A stretch of 64,000 nucleotides of DNA from contig CM026422.1 of NCBI GenBank assembly GCA_014871385.1, positions 19,214,596 through 19,278,595 of the forward strand, given 5' to 3'. Below the pieces are notes generated by a model. The model did no database searches. It was not told the origin of the DNA and saw only the letters and a list, made by a program, of their open reading frames with translations. This DNA comes from Ceratodon purpureus (Eukaryota > Streptophyta > Bryopsida > Pseudoditrichales > Ditrichaceae). This document shows, one piece after another, positions 10,947-24,190 of this stretch. The position numbers were made by a program, and so were the translations under genes. The number at the start of each line of letters is the position of its first letter. The first letter of the stretch is position 1.

Positions 10947-11750
10947 GTTCCACCAGTACGCTCCGTTTCTGGTGGCCTTGATTGCAGGTACGGTCATTCT
11001 TTGGGAGCGCCATCCATACATTCAAGTGGGGAGGTGGTCGGTACATGCTCCATATCCGAAGGTGAAGCATTAAGAGGTCAAGAGTACTCCAAACCGTTTT
11101 TACTGTTCTCAGCAACTGATGCTGCTTCTGCGGCTATAGATTTCTCACGAGGGGACTTGGAGCAAGATGTTGTGAATAGTCCTCCTAGCAGTGGAGGGGG
11201 ACGATTTGTAGCTAACTCACCTTCTCCTCTGAAGTTGGTTGGGAGATGCACTCCGAGACGGGAGCGTTCTACCTCTCCAACGCACCAAACAGCATTGACC
11301 CCTCAAAGGCAATTATACGGGGCCCTTGGGTTAGAACGTGAACCTCCGGTAATCGAGACATTAGCTAATCCTGTTGTTAATACTAGTAAAGACCATGTTG
11401 TAGAAACAAAATCCTTAGTTAGTATTATTTCTTTGCCTACGCCAATTAGTGAGCAACGTGATCGAGATCGTGGTGTTTCGAAACACTTAATGCCGACAAT
11501 GTCAAGTGGTGCCCCTAAACCTCCTCGAATATCTAGATTTCAGCCAACCCGTTCCTGTTCCTCTACAGGCCCGGATCTAGCGACCCTGAAGAGGCAAATG
11601 AGAGTCTCTTTAGCGCACCCAATTCTTCGACTTCAGACGAAGACTTCTGTTTTTGCTGAATCCCACCCTAGGACAGTTTCGCGAAGGGGCGCGATCATGA
11701 AGGCCATGGAGGAACTCAAGGCAAGAGAGGAGATGAAGTCCCGTGTGTGA
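10947..11750 (+). CDS. Downstream exon of locus A, Ser/Pro-rich, unknown
   Basis: An open frame of about 267 codons follows acceptor TTTCTCCAG and ends at TGA 11,748-11,750. It contains Ser/Pro-rich segments (NSPPSSGGGRF, SPSPLKLVG, TSPTHQTALTPQR) and a C-terminal Arg/Lys/Glu stretch (AMEELKAREEMKSRV). It may be the last exon of an alternative transcript that skips the phosphatase stop, or of a separate gene. No family is recognised. Confidence 0.45.
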   Translation, partial: VPPVRSVSGGLDCRYGHSLGAPSIHSSGEVVGTCSISEGEALRGQEYSKPFLLFSATDAASAAIDFSRGDLEQDVVNSPPSSGGGRFVANSPSPLKLVGRCTPRRERSTSPTHQTALTPQRQLYGALGLEREPPVIETLANPVVNTSKDHVVETKSLVSIISLPTPISEQRDRDRGVSKHLMPTMSSGAPKPPRISRFQPTRSCSSTGPDLATLKRQMRVSLAHPILRLQTKTSVFAESHPRTVSRRGAIMKAMEELKAREEMKSRV

Positions 11751-12700
11751 AATTCTAGTGGCTGATTACTTCACTTAATTTATTTCAATGTTTCATTTTT
11801 CCCACATCATGCAATAAACATGCGATACAATGTCGTACCAGTTTCTATTATTTTCTTTTGAAAAATAATGATAATGCCATGATGTTGGACGCTACAGCTT
11901 TCATTTGCCATTTATATTAGCTCAGAGTGGACTAGATGCATACTTCACTATCGAAGAGTATTGATGATGCGATGATGTTAGATGAAACTGCTTTCTATGG
12001 TTGAATTTTAGCTCTTTTTGGACTAAATGCATACTTTAATGTGTCGTGTAATTGTTTATCTAACGAAGTTATTATATCCTACATGCCTCACATAGGTTTC
12101 CTGAATAATATAACCCTACACATACATCACACAAGGGAATTTCCTCAATGGTCCCTATAATGAACAACATTATTAAGAAGCAGATATAGTAGCTCATAAT
12201 GAACAATATTTATTTAGCTCAATATTTGAGGTAATTTAGCTCATTGTTGACTTAAATATGGATTTAGCTCATGGTTGAGGCTCCCGGAAAACTAGGGTTT
12301 TAAATCCCAAAGTCACCATTTTGTCCCAAATTAATGAATATGGTGTTATATTTGGAAATTTTTAATGCAAACACGCAACACGATTGTCTTTGAGATTATT
12401 AAAAGAATTTAACTTTGATAGTGGAAATATTTCATTCCATGAAGAGTCAAATTTTTCTTGCTCGTCTTTGTCAAGATGTGGAAAAATTATTGTTTATCTT
12501 ATGGAAAATAGAGATTTTGTTCCTTCTTCAAATTTCAGAATAGACAAAAACTCGTCTTTTAACCACATGGTTTCATATTCTAAAACAAGGTGGATTATCA
12601 AAAATTTAGAATGAGCATTAGGAAATATATAAACCTATGTTCATAATTCCTTTTTGTGAATGCTTTACAATGTTCCACCTTTTCGCTACCAAAAACTTGA
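11751..12700. other. AT-rich spacer with decayed palindromes
   Basis: No gene seen. Degenerate relatives of the locus A palindrome (TTAGCTCAGAGTGGACTA type) occur at about 11,915, 12,007 and four or five times in 12,190-12,280, marking the right edge of the palindrome zone. The rest is AT-rich. Confidence 0.6.
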
Positions 12701-13870
12701 GAAAGGATTGCTCATGGGTCTTTAGTTTCACTTTAGAAGTGAAGTTATGAAGCCTATGAAGTATGCATGATTCTTGAATTGGAATCTTAGATATTAAACC
12801 TTTTTCATATGAATTTTTTTATTTAAAAAATATGTACATATCAGAGTTTGGAGTTATAGATGTTTGATATTATTGTCTTAAGTTCGAAACTATGATTTAA
12901 AAATAAGTTAGAACCTGTGTCATCATTTGGTTGTAGGAATTTTACTGAATCGTTAGTAGTAATGTTAAAATTAACAAGAATGTATGGCAAAAGTAAAGGG
13001 TGAAATGTTGGAATTATACAAAATATAGAGATATCATGTGAAATTGGTTGTTGTAAATAAAAATAAAAATAAACAAAAGAATTTCTTAAAGTTAAATCAT
13101 TTATTTATACTCTTTTGTTTTTGTGGACATAGAAGAAATGCATGGATGATGAGAACAAATCCCTTCCACTTCTCTAGTATGCATTCTACTGTTAAAACAT
13201 CTAAACGTGTTTGCTTATAGAGGGTCGCTGTGTCCACCATCAGACAAATTCATACTTTGATTACAGGGTCGCGTATTGGGCCTTAGTTTCACTCCAAAGG
13301 TCAATATCTGAAGCCCGCAAAGTGCACATGGTTTTAGAATAGGAATCTTAGATGCTTGGTCTTGCTGGGATGGGGTATTAAAGAAAAAGTATACTACCTG
13401 CATGTCAGAGTTTGGGGTTGTGGATATCCAATTGGTCTTCTGTACTCCCTCTGTCCCATAATATCTGACCTCTAGGTTCTTTGAATCTACTAGTCAGGGT
13501 AGATTTGAGAGAATCTACGGATCGGGCAGTATGGAACAGAGGGAGGATGAAATAATTTATTTTTTTGATAAATCAAAACAATGTGTCATCATTTGCTTAT
13601 AAGAATTTTAGTGAATCATTGGTAGAAATGTTAAAATTAAGAATGCTACATGGCAAAGGAAAGGAAAGAAATGGTAGCTCGTTATCTACTAAATATGGAG
13701 ATACTATGTAAAGTTGGTTGTAGTAAATAAAAATAAGATTAATAAGTTAATTTCATAGAATTGAGTAATTGTCTATAATATTCTACTCTTCTGGATGTGG
13801 AAGAATGCGTAGACAGTCAAAACATATCCCTTCCACTTTCCTACTCTATATTTTGTTGTTAAAAATTCGA
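12700..13870. repeat. Diverged tandem duplication
   Basis: The segment at about 12,715-13,180 is repeated with many changes at about 13,275-13,880. Shared landmarks are CTTAGTTTCACT (12,722 and 13,282), GGAATCTTAGAT, GAATTTTA(C/G)TGAATC and ATGTTAAAATTAA. The second copy contains an extra 100-bp MITE. No convincing gene lies in either copy. Confidence 0.7.
13445..13545. mobile_element. Stowaway-like MITE (Tc1/mariner type)
   Basis: A 101-bp element with terminal inverted repeats CTCCCTCTGTCCCATA at the left and TATGGAACAGAGGGAG at the right, the classical plant Stowaway terminus. TA precedes the left end; the right flank is GA, so the TA duplication is imperfect. It is absent from the other arm of the tandem duplication, so it inserted after the duplication. 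Confidence 0.75.
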
Positions 13871-14738
13871 AGTGTGTTAGCTTACTATAGATTCAAAAAT
13901 AATTAAAGAACAAGTGGGTAGGTAGAGTGAGGGTCAGATAAGTATCAAATTACTTGTAGGTCACTGAAAATCAGAAGTTGATTTTTAGGTGCTGAAGTGG
14001 TGCCGCATAGAACCATCAAATGACATGAATCCATGTTGATTGATTTTTAAGAAGTGAGGTAAAGAAGAGCTTAAAAAATATCCATTTGCTGCGGGCAGAG
14101 ATAATGATTTTTAGGTGTTGAGGAGAACCATCAAATTTAACTTCAGAAGATACATGGACAAATGCACATAAACTTGCCAAATATGCATCTTACATTTCTC
14201 ATTGTTGCCACTAGACAAAACTAAATATAAAGTAAAGTTAAAAAGACTTTTTGGAAGTTCTAGATTTTCCATTATATTGTAGAAATATGTCTTCATATAG
14301 GTCAATGTAAATTGATTCTAATTTAATAAGAGATAGAGAAGCAATCAAAGATGCATTTTACTTCAACTGATTTTGTCATGAGATAGAATCGAATATAGGT
14401 TAGAGTAAAATAGACTTAAACTAAAAGTTTTAGATGTTACCACAGTGGAGTAAAAAAATCCTTCTTTGTAATAGGTCAATGTGAAAATCACTAGATTAGT
14501 CTAAATCACTAGAAAAGAATGGATAGATAAAGACAAAGATGAGGGTTTTAAATGAAAAAAATATAGCTTTGCTTTATATACTTGGACAATTGGTTTAAAC
14601 ATGACCTTTTACGCATTCTTTTGTAAAGCATCTAAAGAATATTTACATACAATAGTAAAGTATTGTCGTTCTTTTACATGGTATTGAATCCATGCTTTTA
14701 GTCTCTTTATAGTCATTAATTGTATCATACTCAGCGAC
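13871..14738. other. AT-rich spacer, no gene
   Basis: Stops in all frames and no recognisable element between the tandem duplication and the left end of element C. Confidence 0.6.
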
Positions 14739-14782
14739 GCTATCTTGTGAGCGGTGAGCAGTGAGCGATGAGCGGTGAGCAC
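14739..14782. repeat. Left inverted terminus of element C
   Basis: GCTATCTTGT then tandem 7-mers GAGCGGT, GAGCAGT, GAGCGAT, GAGCGGT. This is the reverse complement of the terminus at 17,648-17,697 with few differences. Confidence 0.85.
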
Positions 14783-16127
14783 AAAATTTCAGTTTTTTTC
14801 AAAAAGAAGTTTGAATTTTTTTTACAAAAATGAAATATTTTCACCCAATTCTATCAAAAACCATAATCTTAAAACTCTTTCTTCGAAGACATGATTAAAT
14901 AATAAATGACACCTATTACCGTGGAAGGTTAATAAATTTGACTATTTTTAAAAAAAATCCCAAAAAAGGAAAAACAAAAAAAATTGCTAAATTTATTTCA
15001 AAAGAAGAAATGGGATAAAAACCAAAACTAGGTGGGAAAAAAACTCTTACGCAAGGCCTTTTTGGATTCACAAAGAGAGTATTCTTTTATATCCACTTTT
15101 GAAAATAAAATTCCACAAAGATATAACATTGAAAGGTGGATTCGACAGTCGATTACATGTGGTTTTAAAATTACAATTTTTGTTTTTAATATACCTTTTT
15201 ATGATTTACTACAGAATATTATATAATTGAAAATTTGAAGGGGCTTAGTAGATATGATCTTTATTTATAGAAGGTAAGTTCAAATACATACTAAGCATAA
15301 ATTAAAATTAAATCCATTAGGAGAAAATATGAGTCACAAAGTAAAAACTTCTATATCAATTGCAATTAGTTCCAAAGAAACATCCAAAGGAATCTATCAA
15401 GTGTAGTAAGTTCTAAAAACGCATAACTTTGTTGAAACCAAGTCGATGAAAGTATCCACTTTGTAATCCATCTTTTAGAGATATAAAGGAATTTAGTAAA
15501 CGTGTTTGTCGTACTTTTCTTATCCTATCTTTCCAAGGATCTATAATATCATCTTCATGAAATTTAAGAATGTACATTGCGGTTAATTGATGATAGTAAT
15601 GGAGTACAGCTTCCCCTTTCCACCATCTATAGAAATAACATATCTATAACTACAACATGGTATGAATTTAAAATTTATCATACAACAATTGTTTAAACCC
15701 CACAAGAAAGATTTCTAAAAACATGTAACAAGTATTATTTCCCAAAACAATTGATCTGGTAATTTTCCATAAAAACTATCAAATAATACTCAAAATTAAA
15801 CCACTTGATGGAACTCTTGAATCTCAAAGACCCATAAAAGGATGTGTCTTTCCAATGAAAAATACATTCAAAGCATACAAAGTGACGTAGGAATCCAAAA
15901 GAGGTTTAACAATCACATGTTTATTGAATTTTGAGTTAAGTAAAAATAGGCATCCGACTTGAAAGGGATTAAAACATATAAAAGTTCTTGAAAGTTAGAA
16001 AAGATAAATGTGGCCTTCACACCTCAAAGGGATCCATAATGTATTAGCTTTTAAAAATTATTCAACAAAAAAGGTATTTTAACTATGCTGATATTCTGAC
16101 AATGTTGTTTTGAATTCTTCAAATTGG

Positions 16128-16490
16128 CACTACACATGGAGATTTTCTCCAAATCTTTGATGTAATACACCGTTGGAAAGCCGTCGACAAGAGCTTTCCA
16201 AAAACATACAACAAGCCATATTTCCAAGAAGAAAAAAAATTCTCGTCATTTTCCATGCGAATTGTTAAAAAAAGTGTCAAAATCCCACCCACCTTAGGGT
16301 GCTCTCGGATCCGAGAGATGGATTGAGGCTGCCTCTTGCATTCACTTTTTTTGACAACTCGCATGGAAAATGATGAGATTTTTTTTTTCTTGGAAATATG
16401 GCTTGTTGTATGTTTTTGGAAAGCTCTTGTCGAGGGCTTTCCAACGGTGTATTACATCAAAGATTTGGAGAAAATCTCCATGTGTAGAGG
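16128..16490. repeat. Long hairpin inside element C
   Basis: Arms of about 145 bp (16,128-16,275 and 16,345-16,490) are near-perfect reverse complements, for example GGAGATTTTCTCCAAATC on the left and its complement on the right. The loop contains the palindrome CTCTCGGATCCGAGAG. Another copy of that palindrome is at about 16,730-16,746. It could be a nested foldback MITE or give double-stranded RNA. Confidence 0.8.
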
Positions 16491-16795
16491 TGCCCCCAAG
16501 CTCTGACTTTGACTCGCTTTTTTGCTCCATGTGAGCTCCAGCTCAATGTTGGATGCTCAGATTTCTCTGCTTTTTCAGTTTCAAGTGAAGGCAGAAAGCA
16601 TCCCCGAACCAATATCCCTCGGATGCGAGAGGTGCCTTGGCCAAGTATTTTTTTTTGCTTTTTTGAGTGCGTGGTTACAATTTTTACTCACAGTTTGAAG
16701 TTCAAAAACAGAATATATGTAAGATTCTCCTCTCGGATCCGAGAGGAGAATATATGACAAAATATATGACAGAATAATCTATCATAAAGCGTAAA

Positions 16796-17410
16796 ATGAC
16801 CTCTGAAAAATTGCAGCTTTTCGCAATTGCGAAGGTTTTTGCCAAGTACAAAGAGAGATGGCTAAAGTGGTGGAACATGAGCAAAGAGAGACGCGTGGAG
16901 TATAACCGTCCTTCATCACCAACTTCTGATTCAGTTCTCCGGGTTTGGATTGATCAAGTTGCCTTTTCGGCTGGGGTATGTATTCAAATCTTTTGGCTGA
17001 AATTGTTGAATTCATTCCAGGTCTTCTACCGGTTAGAGAAACAATATATTTGTTTAAAGTAAAATATGTACTTATGAAAATTGTCATTGTTTGTTACCGC
17101 AGTTAGAGGAGGAGGCTCTCAATTGTTATGCTAAGATTGTAGAGGAGGACATCATAGTGTTGAAGGCACATGATTTACCAAATCCTGCATAGTGCATTGG
17201 CTCTTGGATTGAGGCTCATTCCATCACTTTGTGGGGGAAAGCCTTTAGAAATTTTTTCCTAAGGCTAGCACTTTTACCAAGAAGGAGCCATTTCTCAACC
17301 AGGCTGGTGTTGAGAATGCTATGAAGCAGGCTATCTTGAGGTATTTCTGGAGGGAGTTGGTTGTCAAGGGTGCATTTGACAAGAACAATATTCCACATCG
17401 GTTTAAGAAG
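16796..17410 (+). pseudogene. Decayed ParB-methyltransferase gene fragment in element C
   Basis: Exon-like 16,796-16,977 ends KYKERWLKWWNMSKERR ... VWIDQVAFSAG before a donor GTATGT. It matches the element B exon at 56,751-56,966 (KYKAR, then LRWWNSS ... [11 protein letters not shown]). After acceptor TTACCGCAG (17,101) comes LEEEALNCYAKIVEEDI, matching [12 protein letters not shown] of element B. An in-frame TAG at about 17,190 and a frame change near 17,265 follow. The later frame (KQAILRYFWRELVVKGAF) aligns with [13 protein letters not shown] of element B. Only this middle part of the gene survives. Confidence 0.7.
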
Positions 17411-17647
17411 TGAGTAGATGTCTCTAACAGTAATGTATTTTTAGAGATTATCAGAGAAAGCATTTTGGAGCTCTTCACCTCCATTGGATATGAATTGGGT
17501 GTAAATTTCTACATTAATCAATTTAGAAGCCATTATCTTTTGAAAAAAACCTTTAACCACCTTCCACGGCCATAGGTCCCATATATACCATGTCATGCAA
17601 AATCATCTCAAAATATTCAAATAATAGTCAAAAATTTAAAAATTTAG

Positions 17648-17697
17648 TGCTCACCGCTCACCGCTCGGCGCTCACTGCTCCCCGCTCACAAGATAGC
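17648..17697. repeat. Right inverted terminus of element C
   Basis: Heptamers of the ACCGCTC type followed by ACAAGATAGC, mirror image of the left terminus. Confidence 0.85.
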
Positions 17698-19750
17698 ATT
17701 CCTGCAATTTCGAGTAACAAGTTTGAAAAGGAACACTTGATTTCAATAATAATGATTCAAAACCACAAATGTGCAAGGTGAACCAATGTTGCACAATGAA
17801 GAAAGAGACCTTTTGTAAGTACTGCTAGAGATATCTAATAATTGTTGGTTGGAAGAAAATAAAGTTTGAAGATCAATGCAATTGCAGCAATATGTTTTTA
17901 ACAAAATCAGATTAATTATGAATTTTGAGAGGGTATTGGAATGAATTACACCATATTTGTAACTTGTTATATTGAAAAAAATCCATGATTTTGAGACAAT
18001 GCACATTCAATTCGACTTCACCTAAATCTTCATTGAAGATACATTTTAGAACCCTAAAGCAACACATGTATTAAATTAGGAAATTCATAATCTTCCAATA
18101 TAACAAATATGGTTTTGAATACCACTAGACCAATTTTATTATCCACTTGATCAACACTCAACCATGACTACTTATTGAGTGCCAAATTGATTTAATTGCA
18201 TTCAAATACCACCATGTACCAAATCTATTACCACCACATGGTTTTTGTCAAAATTTGAAAGCATTCACTCAATTTCTCTTTATCACCATTGTCTCATCCC
18301 AGTTAAACCAAAACTAACCAAAACTTGAGCACAAAACCACCACTCTTGCATCCATTGTCATGAATGGCTTGAAGTTAGCACTTGTTGCATTTGGGTGATA
18401 AGTTCATGCACCTCAAAACAAATATTTGTGTATAAAAAAGAAACAAGGTTTGTTTATGAAAAAATCAAGGTTTTAAATTTTTGTATTTGATTTTATTTTG
18501 TAAATAGAAACATTCATTGTAAATGTGTTGACAAGATAAGAGGAATTATACTATTAAAATTTTGGGTGCTGTAAAACATAAAAGTGCTTTGAAAGAAGTC
18601 ATCAAAGTTTGGATTTCAAGACGATTTAGTGGCTACAAGGGTGTCTTAAATGTGCCTTACAAAAATCTAAGATAACATTTGTTTATTTTTAGACATTGTA
18701 GAGATAAGAAATTAATTTATTATAAAATAAATACTTATATTAAAATAAATACTTATATTAAATTAAATTCATATTAAATTAATATAATTTTAAGACTTAT
18801 ATTAAATTAAACTTGAAAAGAATTTCAAGAATACAATCAATCTTGTAGTCATCTAAATAGATGTAATATGTAGAACTCCTCTAAGTTTATCATTGATTTT
18901 AATTTTTGTTATACATTCTACTTTACAAATTCATATATTTATCCGTAATTTATAACTATAATGTCTTCAAATGCTGATTTTAGAAAAAGATACTTGATTT
19001 TAGTATAGAAACTTATGATTCATGTTAGAACATAACAAGACATAATTTGAACATCGTAGAAATTAATTATGCACTTTGAGAACGGTCATTTCATTACCAA
19101 CAACTTCTTTCTAATCCACATTGGTGGCCGAAACCAACTTGCAGTTAATTGACGCAAATCCGCTCAAGTTACCATCAATGCACTCCCCAAAATTTTTTAC
19201 ACATAAAAAGAGACATTTTTTGGGATTTAGCCGTCAAGCCTACGGCCCGGTTTAAAGATTTGCTCCGTTTTTTATACCTAAATATTTCATTTTACTGCAT
19301 TGATGTTACATGTGTCAATGATCTTTTGTTGATTATATTTGAACGCTCTTCATACAATATGCATTAATATCAAGCCCAAGTACTGTGCAATTACTTCTTT
19401 GAATGGATGCCGGTGTGACATATAATTACACATCCTTTGACGGTTCGAATTAATTAAACATGATGTTCATTGAAAACTACTTTTTAGAATGCATCGTTTC
19501 GGGTGCATAGGTAGAAATGTAAGCATGTTGCAAACAAATGCAAAATATAGGGTCCATAAATGACAGTCAAAAAAATTATCAGAAATGAAATAACTCTCAA
19601 TATCTCTCATTTATCCTTGTTTGGTAGAATAAATTTGAAATATGCTCTATTACAAATCTTTATTCCATACAAATGAATACAAGAATAAACTACAACAATT
19701 TTAATCCAACAACAAATACTACGTAGGGCTTTCAAGAAAACACATATAAA
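17698..19750. other. AT-rich intergenic DNA, no gene seen
   Basis: Frequent stops in six frames, AT runs around 18,720-18,810, and no repeat family recognised. Confidence 0.65.
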
Positions 19751-22700
19751 TGTCATAAAGAATGGCGCCGGCGCCATTCTAGGTATGGACCAAATGCAAA
19801 TTAAATGTCCATTTAAAAAAAGGAGCCCATATTCTTCAAACTACATGTCCTTCACCAATCCTGAAATCAATACCACAGACGTGGCTTTCCACTTGTACTG
19901 AAAACAATTAGAACCCTCTCCTGCTTCCAAGGTCGAACAAGCAGTGCTTCCTGCTCTTGAGTTTCGAAAGACAGCTACTTATGATGTGAGAATTAAGCTA
20001 CGTTGATCAGCTATGCCAGAAATGCAAACATCGACCAGAGCAAATCCAAAGAAATATCAGGGAAAGATAGCACGATCTACCTGCATTTCTGCTGCAAAAA
20101 ACTTTGATCGGTATCTGAACCAATTTGATGGATCGATCCTTCAGCTGCTGAATTTGATCATATGCTCGAGGGTAGAATTCAGTTGGCGCCGGCGCCATAC
20201 TGTAAGAAGAGCACATCACTGAAAGCCAACAGGAACTTTGAAGCTCTCGCCCCCGGCATTAGTGCTTGGAATTCCACAATATAAGGAGAAAAACAAGGAA
20301 AAGAAGGCTTCTTAAAAGCAAAGCACGGCTGGCATAACATCACATTACATAATAGCTCACATCCATCTTCATATGCATCCTGTACCATAAAAAGTCTGCT
20401 TGTAACTATCAATTTCTTCAATGCCAGTGACTGACCCAATTCTTTCCTACAATTTGAAGTTGAGACTGCGTCGACTGATCAGCAGCGTTTTCTGAGGAAT
20501 GAGATGTGGATGGTCAGTATAAATACATAGTTTGTACATTTTATGTCGGAGGCAGCCCGTCGTCCCTCACACATGTTTGCTCAAGAATCCAGGTAGAACT
20601 CCTCGGGTTTACACCCAGCATCAAGAGTAATTTTGAGGCCTGAAGGTATCTCAAAGTGCATCAATCAGGCAGAAGTGTTGCTGCTTAATTTGTTGTGCTC
20701 TCCACAGTAGCCATGCCCAATCCTTGGCTCCCACTTCCTTCCATCAATCTCATCGCTGGTCGTCCTGGTGCTACTCACAACTAAAAATAGCAAACTTGCG
20801 AAGAGACTTAATATTAATGATAAGAAGTTTTGATGAGGTCAAGTCTCCAAACAATGTTGGTCCAGAGGTGAGTCAGTTTAAACTGTTTGGAGTTTATTTG
20901 TTAAAGTTCTCCATTTTACTAATTGTCGAAGAAGCCAACAGCATGGTTCCAAATGTCTTGCCTCTTGCACTCAAATCATTTATTGAAATTTATTCCCCCC
21001 TCAGCTGCCGAATGGGGGAGCTGCTCTTGGTTAAGGTTGTATTCACAATCACATTGATGGGTATATAATGTTTTTGTCTACTTGGTAAGTATGAATAGAC
21101 ATCCTATAGTTGAGAACACTACCTTGAATGATATCGCAACAAAGTACTTGCTAAGATTGAAGTAGGTCCTTTGTAAAATTCCTTAGTTAAACTTAGCCAC
21201 CTCTTCTGATGTGTAGAAATTTGGTTAGGAATGGCATCATAAGAATCTATACACTAGCAGTCAGTATGTTTTCAAAGGAGTGTGGGAGGAGCAAAACAGA
21301 GCGTCAAGGGTGTTCTTTTAAGGGATGTCCTATATCCATGCCAGTGCTCATTGAAAAAGTTGAAACTAATTGTCTGCTCACTGAAAGGACCCCACACACT
21401 GATCTCATGAATAGTGTATCAGTTGGTGTGGATGGTGAAGACTAATCTGAGAAGGTGTGTATTGAAATGTATTTCTAATCTGTCTGTGTACAGGATTCTC
21501 TGTAATTCTCGAAGAAACATGTGGTGAAAAGAGGTTGGACGTAGGAACTCCGGCAATCCTCTCGTACTGATCGTTTTGATGGCGCAATTTGGCATCTTTT
21601 GCATACAAACGGTGCATATTCAAAGGTACAGAAGCATACGATTGTGAGTTGTTCTCATGTATCCTCTTCTGCAGTGAGTCCTCTCTGCTCGGGAAATCAA
21701 TAACATCAAACTAAGGAAACTGCGTACACGGACAGCGACTCATGATCCACGATTGGAGCTTGTTCATGAGCGGCTGCGGCCAGGTGAGCTCGTCACTGCA
21801 TTTTCGTGAGCAGTCTCTACTGCCTCTGTTGCCACCGAAATTGCAAATAATTTAGCTACACTTCGCACCGCAACACCATATCCACACTCCGGTAACCTAC
21901 ACTACCAATCAAGATATTATAATTGTATTGAAAATTCCATAATCCCAACCTGAAGAAATCAACACATTGTCATGTTACTGCCGTAATATTCTCGAATCTT
22001 AGGTTGAACTGAAGCATCATCAACACGTTTCAGCCGGAAATGCTAAAATGATCACTCGATCAACAACACGACGGGATGGTGATGAGTTCGATCCAACATG
22101 CACAATCCAAAGCACAAGTCTTATAACTGATTTCCCATGACCTGTTCCAGAGATTAAGCTCTCAATTTGAACCCCATCCTCGATGCCAGTGTGGATGCTC
22201 AAACTTTCAAGCTCACCCTGATTTCTATCCTCTCAGAGCTCTGTTATATTAAGGATGTCCAAAATCCTACAATTCGAGATATGCCAGCTGATCCAATCTT
22301 ATAGAACTGATCCTAATCATGAATGAACTTGTGGAGAATTAACTATTATCAATGTCCATGTTTTGACAATATGCATCGATCAGTGCCTCTCCTACAGCTT
22401 CAAAACATCATCAAAACAGATGGACTGCAGCAGTTGCATACCATGGCTGATTCTATCCCACAGAAGGAGACACGGCTTTGGATCAAACTGAATGTCAAAC
22501 AAAATACGTCCCAAACTGATGACCAAAAGTCGTCTCAAGTCGATGCTTTACTTCAAATGAACAGATAGCAAGTTCACATGCCGACAGTATATGCCAACAA
22601 AACCAAGCCAAATTTTGAAAGTGGCCATTTGACCGAAAAAAAATACTCGAGATGGAATCCTCGCTCTGCTGTGCAGTGTAATTCATGCACAAGCTGTAGC

Positions 22701-22984
22701 GTGGTCATATGGTGAGGAACCACACAACTTGAAAAGATTCGACATCCTTACAATGTTAAATCCACACTGCGTTACTGCAATGTGAACTCCTTTGAGTTAC
22801 AAGGATGTCCAGTGCCTGCCCTGAAAGAAAAGCCAGAAACATGCAACGCTGACTTGTTTATGTTTTCAACCTCATCGAAGATTGCCAATCTCCAATATTC
22901 ATGTATCATGAACACCAAAGTACTCAGTCGAATCCACAACCATCTCAAGCTATCCTCCAGCAACCGATGAGTGTATTGAACTCC
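19751..22984. other. Intergenic DNA downstream of the NBS-LRR gene; two GGCGCC palindromes
   Basis: No convincing exon series on either strand. Two copies of the core GGCGCCGGCGCCAT occur at 19,765 and 20,185. They are the only striking short motifs and are too few to call an element. Confidence 0.5.
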
Positions 22985-24190
22985 TTAATGATGAATGCAC
23001 AAGTTGACCAAATTCTTAATGGATGGTGGTAGAGATGCCAATGATGTACACCCACGAAGATCAAGGCTTGATAAGTTGACCAAGTTGCCAATGGATGGTG
23101 GTAAAAATGTCAATGACGTACACCTATAAAGATCAAGTTCTGATAAGTTGCCCAAGTTGCCAATGGTTGGTGGTAAAGATGTGAATGACGTACACTCACG
23201 AAGATCAAGGTTTGATAATTTGCCCAAGTTTCCAATGGATGGTGGTAAAGATGTCAATGACGTACAGTCATAAAGAATAAGACTTGATAAGTTGACCAAG
23301 TTGCCAATGGATGATGGTAGAGATGTGAATAACCTACACCCACGAAGATCAAGCCTTAATAAGTTGACCAAGTTGCCTATGGATGGTGGTAAAAAAGTCA
23401 ATGATGAACACCAATCAAGATCAAGGTTTGATAAGTTGCCCAAGTTGCCAATGGATGGTGGTAAAGATGTCAATGACCCACAGTCACGAAGATCAAGGCT
23501 TGATAAGTTATCCAAGTTGCCAATGGATGGTGGTAAAGATGTCAATGACTTACACCTGTAGAGAATAAGGCTTGATAAGTTGACCAAGTTGCCAATGGAT
23601 GGTGGTAAAGACGTCAATGATGTACACCCACGAAGATCAAGGTTTAATAAGTTGACCAAGTTGCCAATGGATGGTGGTAAAGATTCCAATGACATACACC
23701 CATCAAGATCAAGTTCTGATAAGTTGACCAAGTTGCCAATGGATGGTGGTAAAGATGTCAATGACCAACACTCACGAAGATCAAGGCTTGATAAGTTGAC
23801 CAAGTTGCCAATGGATGGTGGCAAAGACGTCAATGACGTACACTTATAAAGAATAAGGCTCGATAAGTTGACCAAGTTGCCAATGGATGGTGGTAAAGTT
23901 GTCAATGACGTACACCCATGAAAATCAAGGCTTGATAAATTGCCCAAGTTGCCAATGGATGGTGGTAAAGATGTCAACGACCAACACTCACGAAGATCAA
24001 GGCTTGATAAGTTGACCAAGTTGCCAATGGATGGTGGTAAAGACGTCAAAGACGTACACTTATAAAGAATAAGGCTCGATAAGTTGACCAAGTTGCCAAT
24101 GCATGGTGGTAAGGATGTCAATGACCCATACTCATGAAGATCAAGGCTTGATAAGTTGACCAAGATGCCAATGGATATGATTATGGCTAT
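22985..24190 (-). repeat. 72-bp tandem repeat encoding LRRs
   Basis: About 16 copies of a 72-bp unit (GTTGCCAATGGATGGTGGTAA on the plus strand recurs throughout). Copies are close to identical at DNA level, indicating recent expansion or gene conversion within the LRR array. Confidence 0.9.

Larger units (their letters stand above)
14739..17697. mobile_element. Element C: 3-kb inverted-terminus transposon, relative of element B
   Basis: Left terminus GCTATCTTGT followed by GAGCGGT-type heptamers (14,739-14,782). The right terminus is the mirror image (17,648-17,697). A subterminal motif GACACCTATTACCGTGGA (14,908) is mirrored at 17,561-17,580 and matches the subterminal motif of element B. 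The interior holds a decayed fragment of the ParB-methyltransferase gene, a long hairpin and AT-rich filler, and no transposase. It reads as a non-autonomous deletion relative of the 15-kb element B. Confidence 0.75.

Noticed and set aside
23292-23849. Plus-strand repeat proteins with KLPMDGGKDVND units
   Set aside because: Antisense shadow of the minus-strand LRR array.
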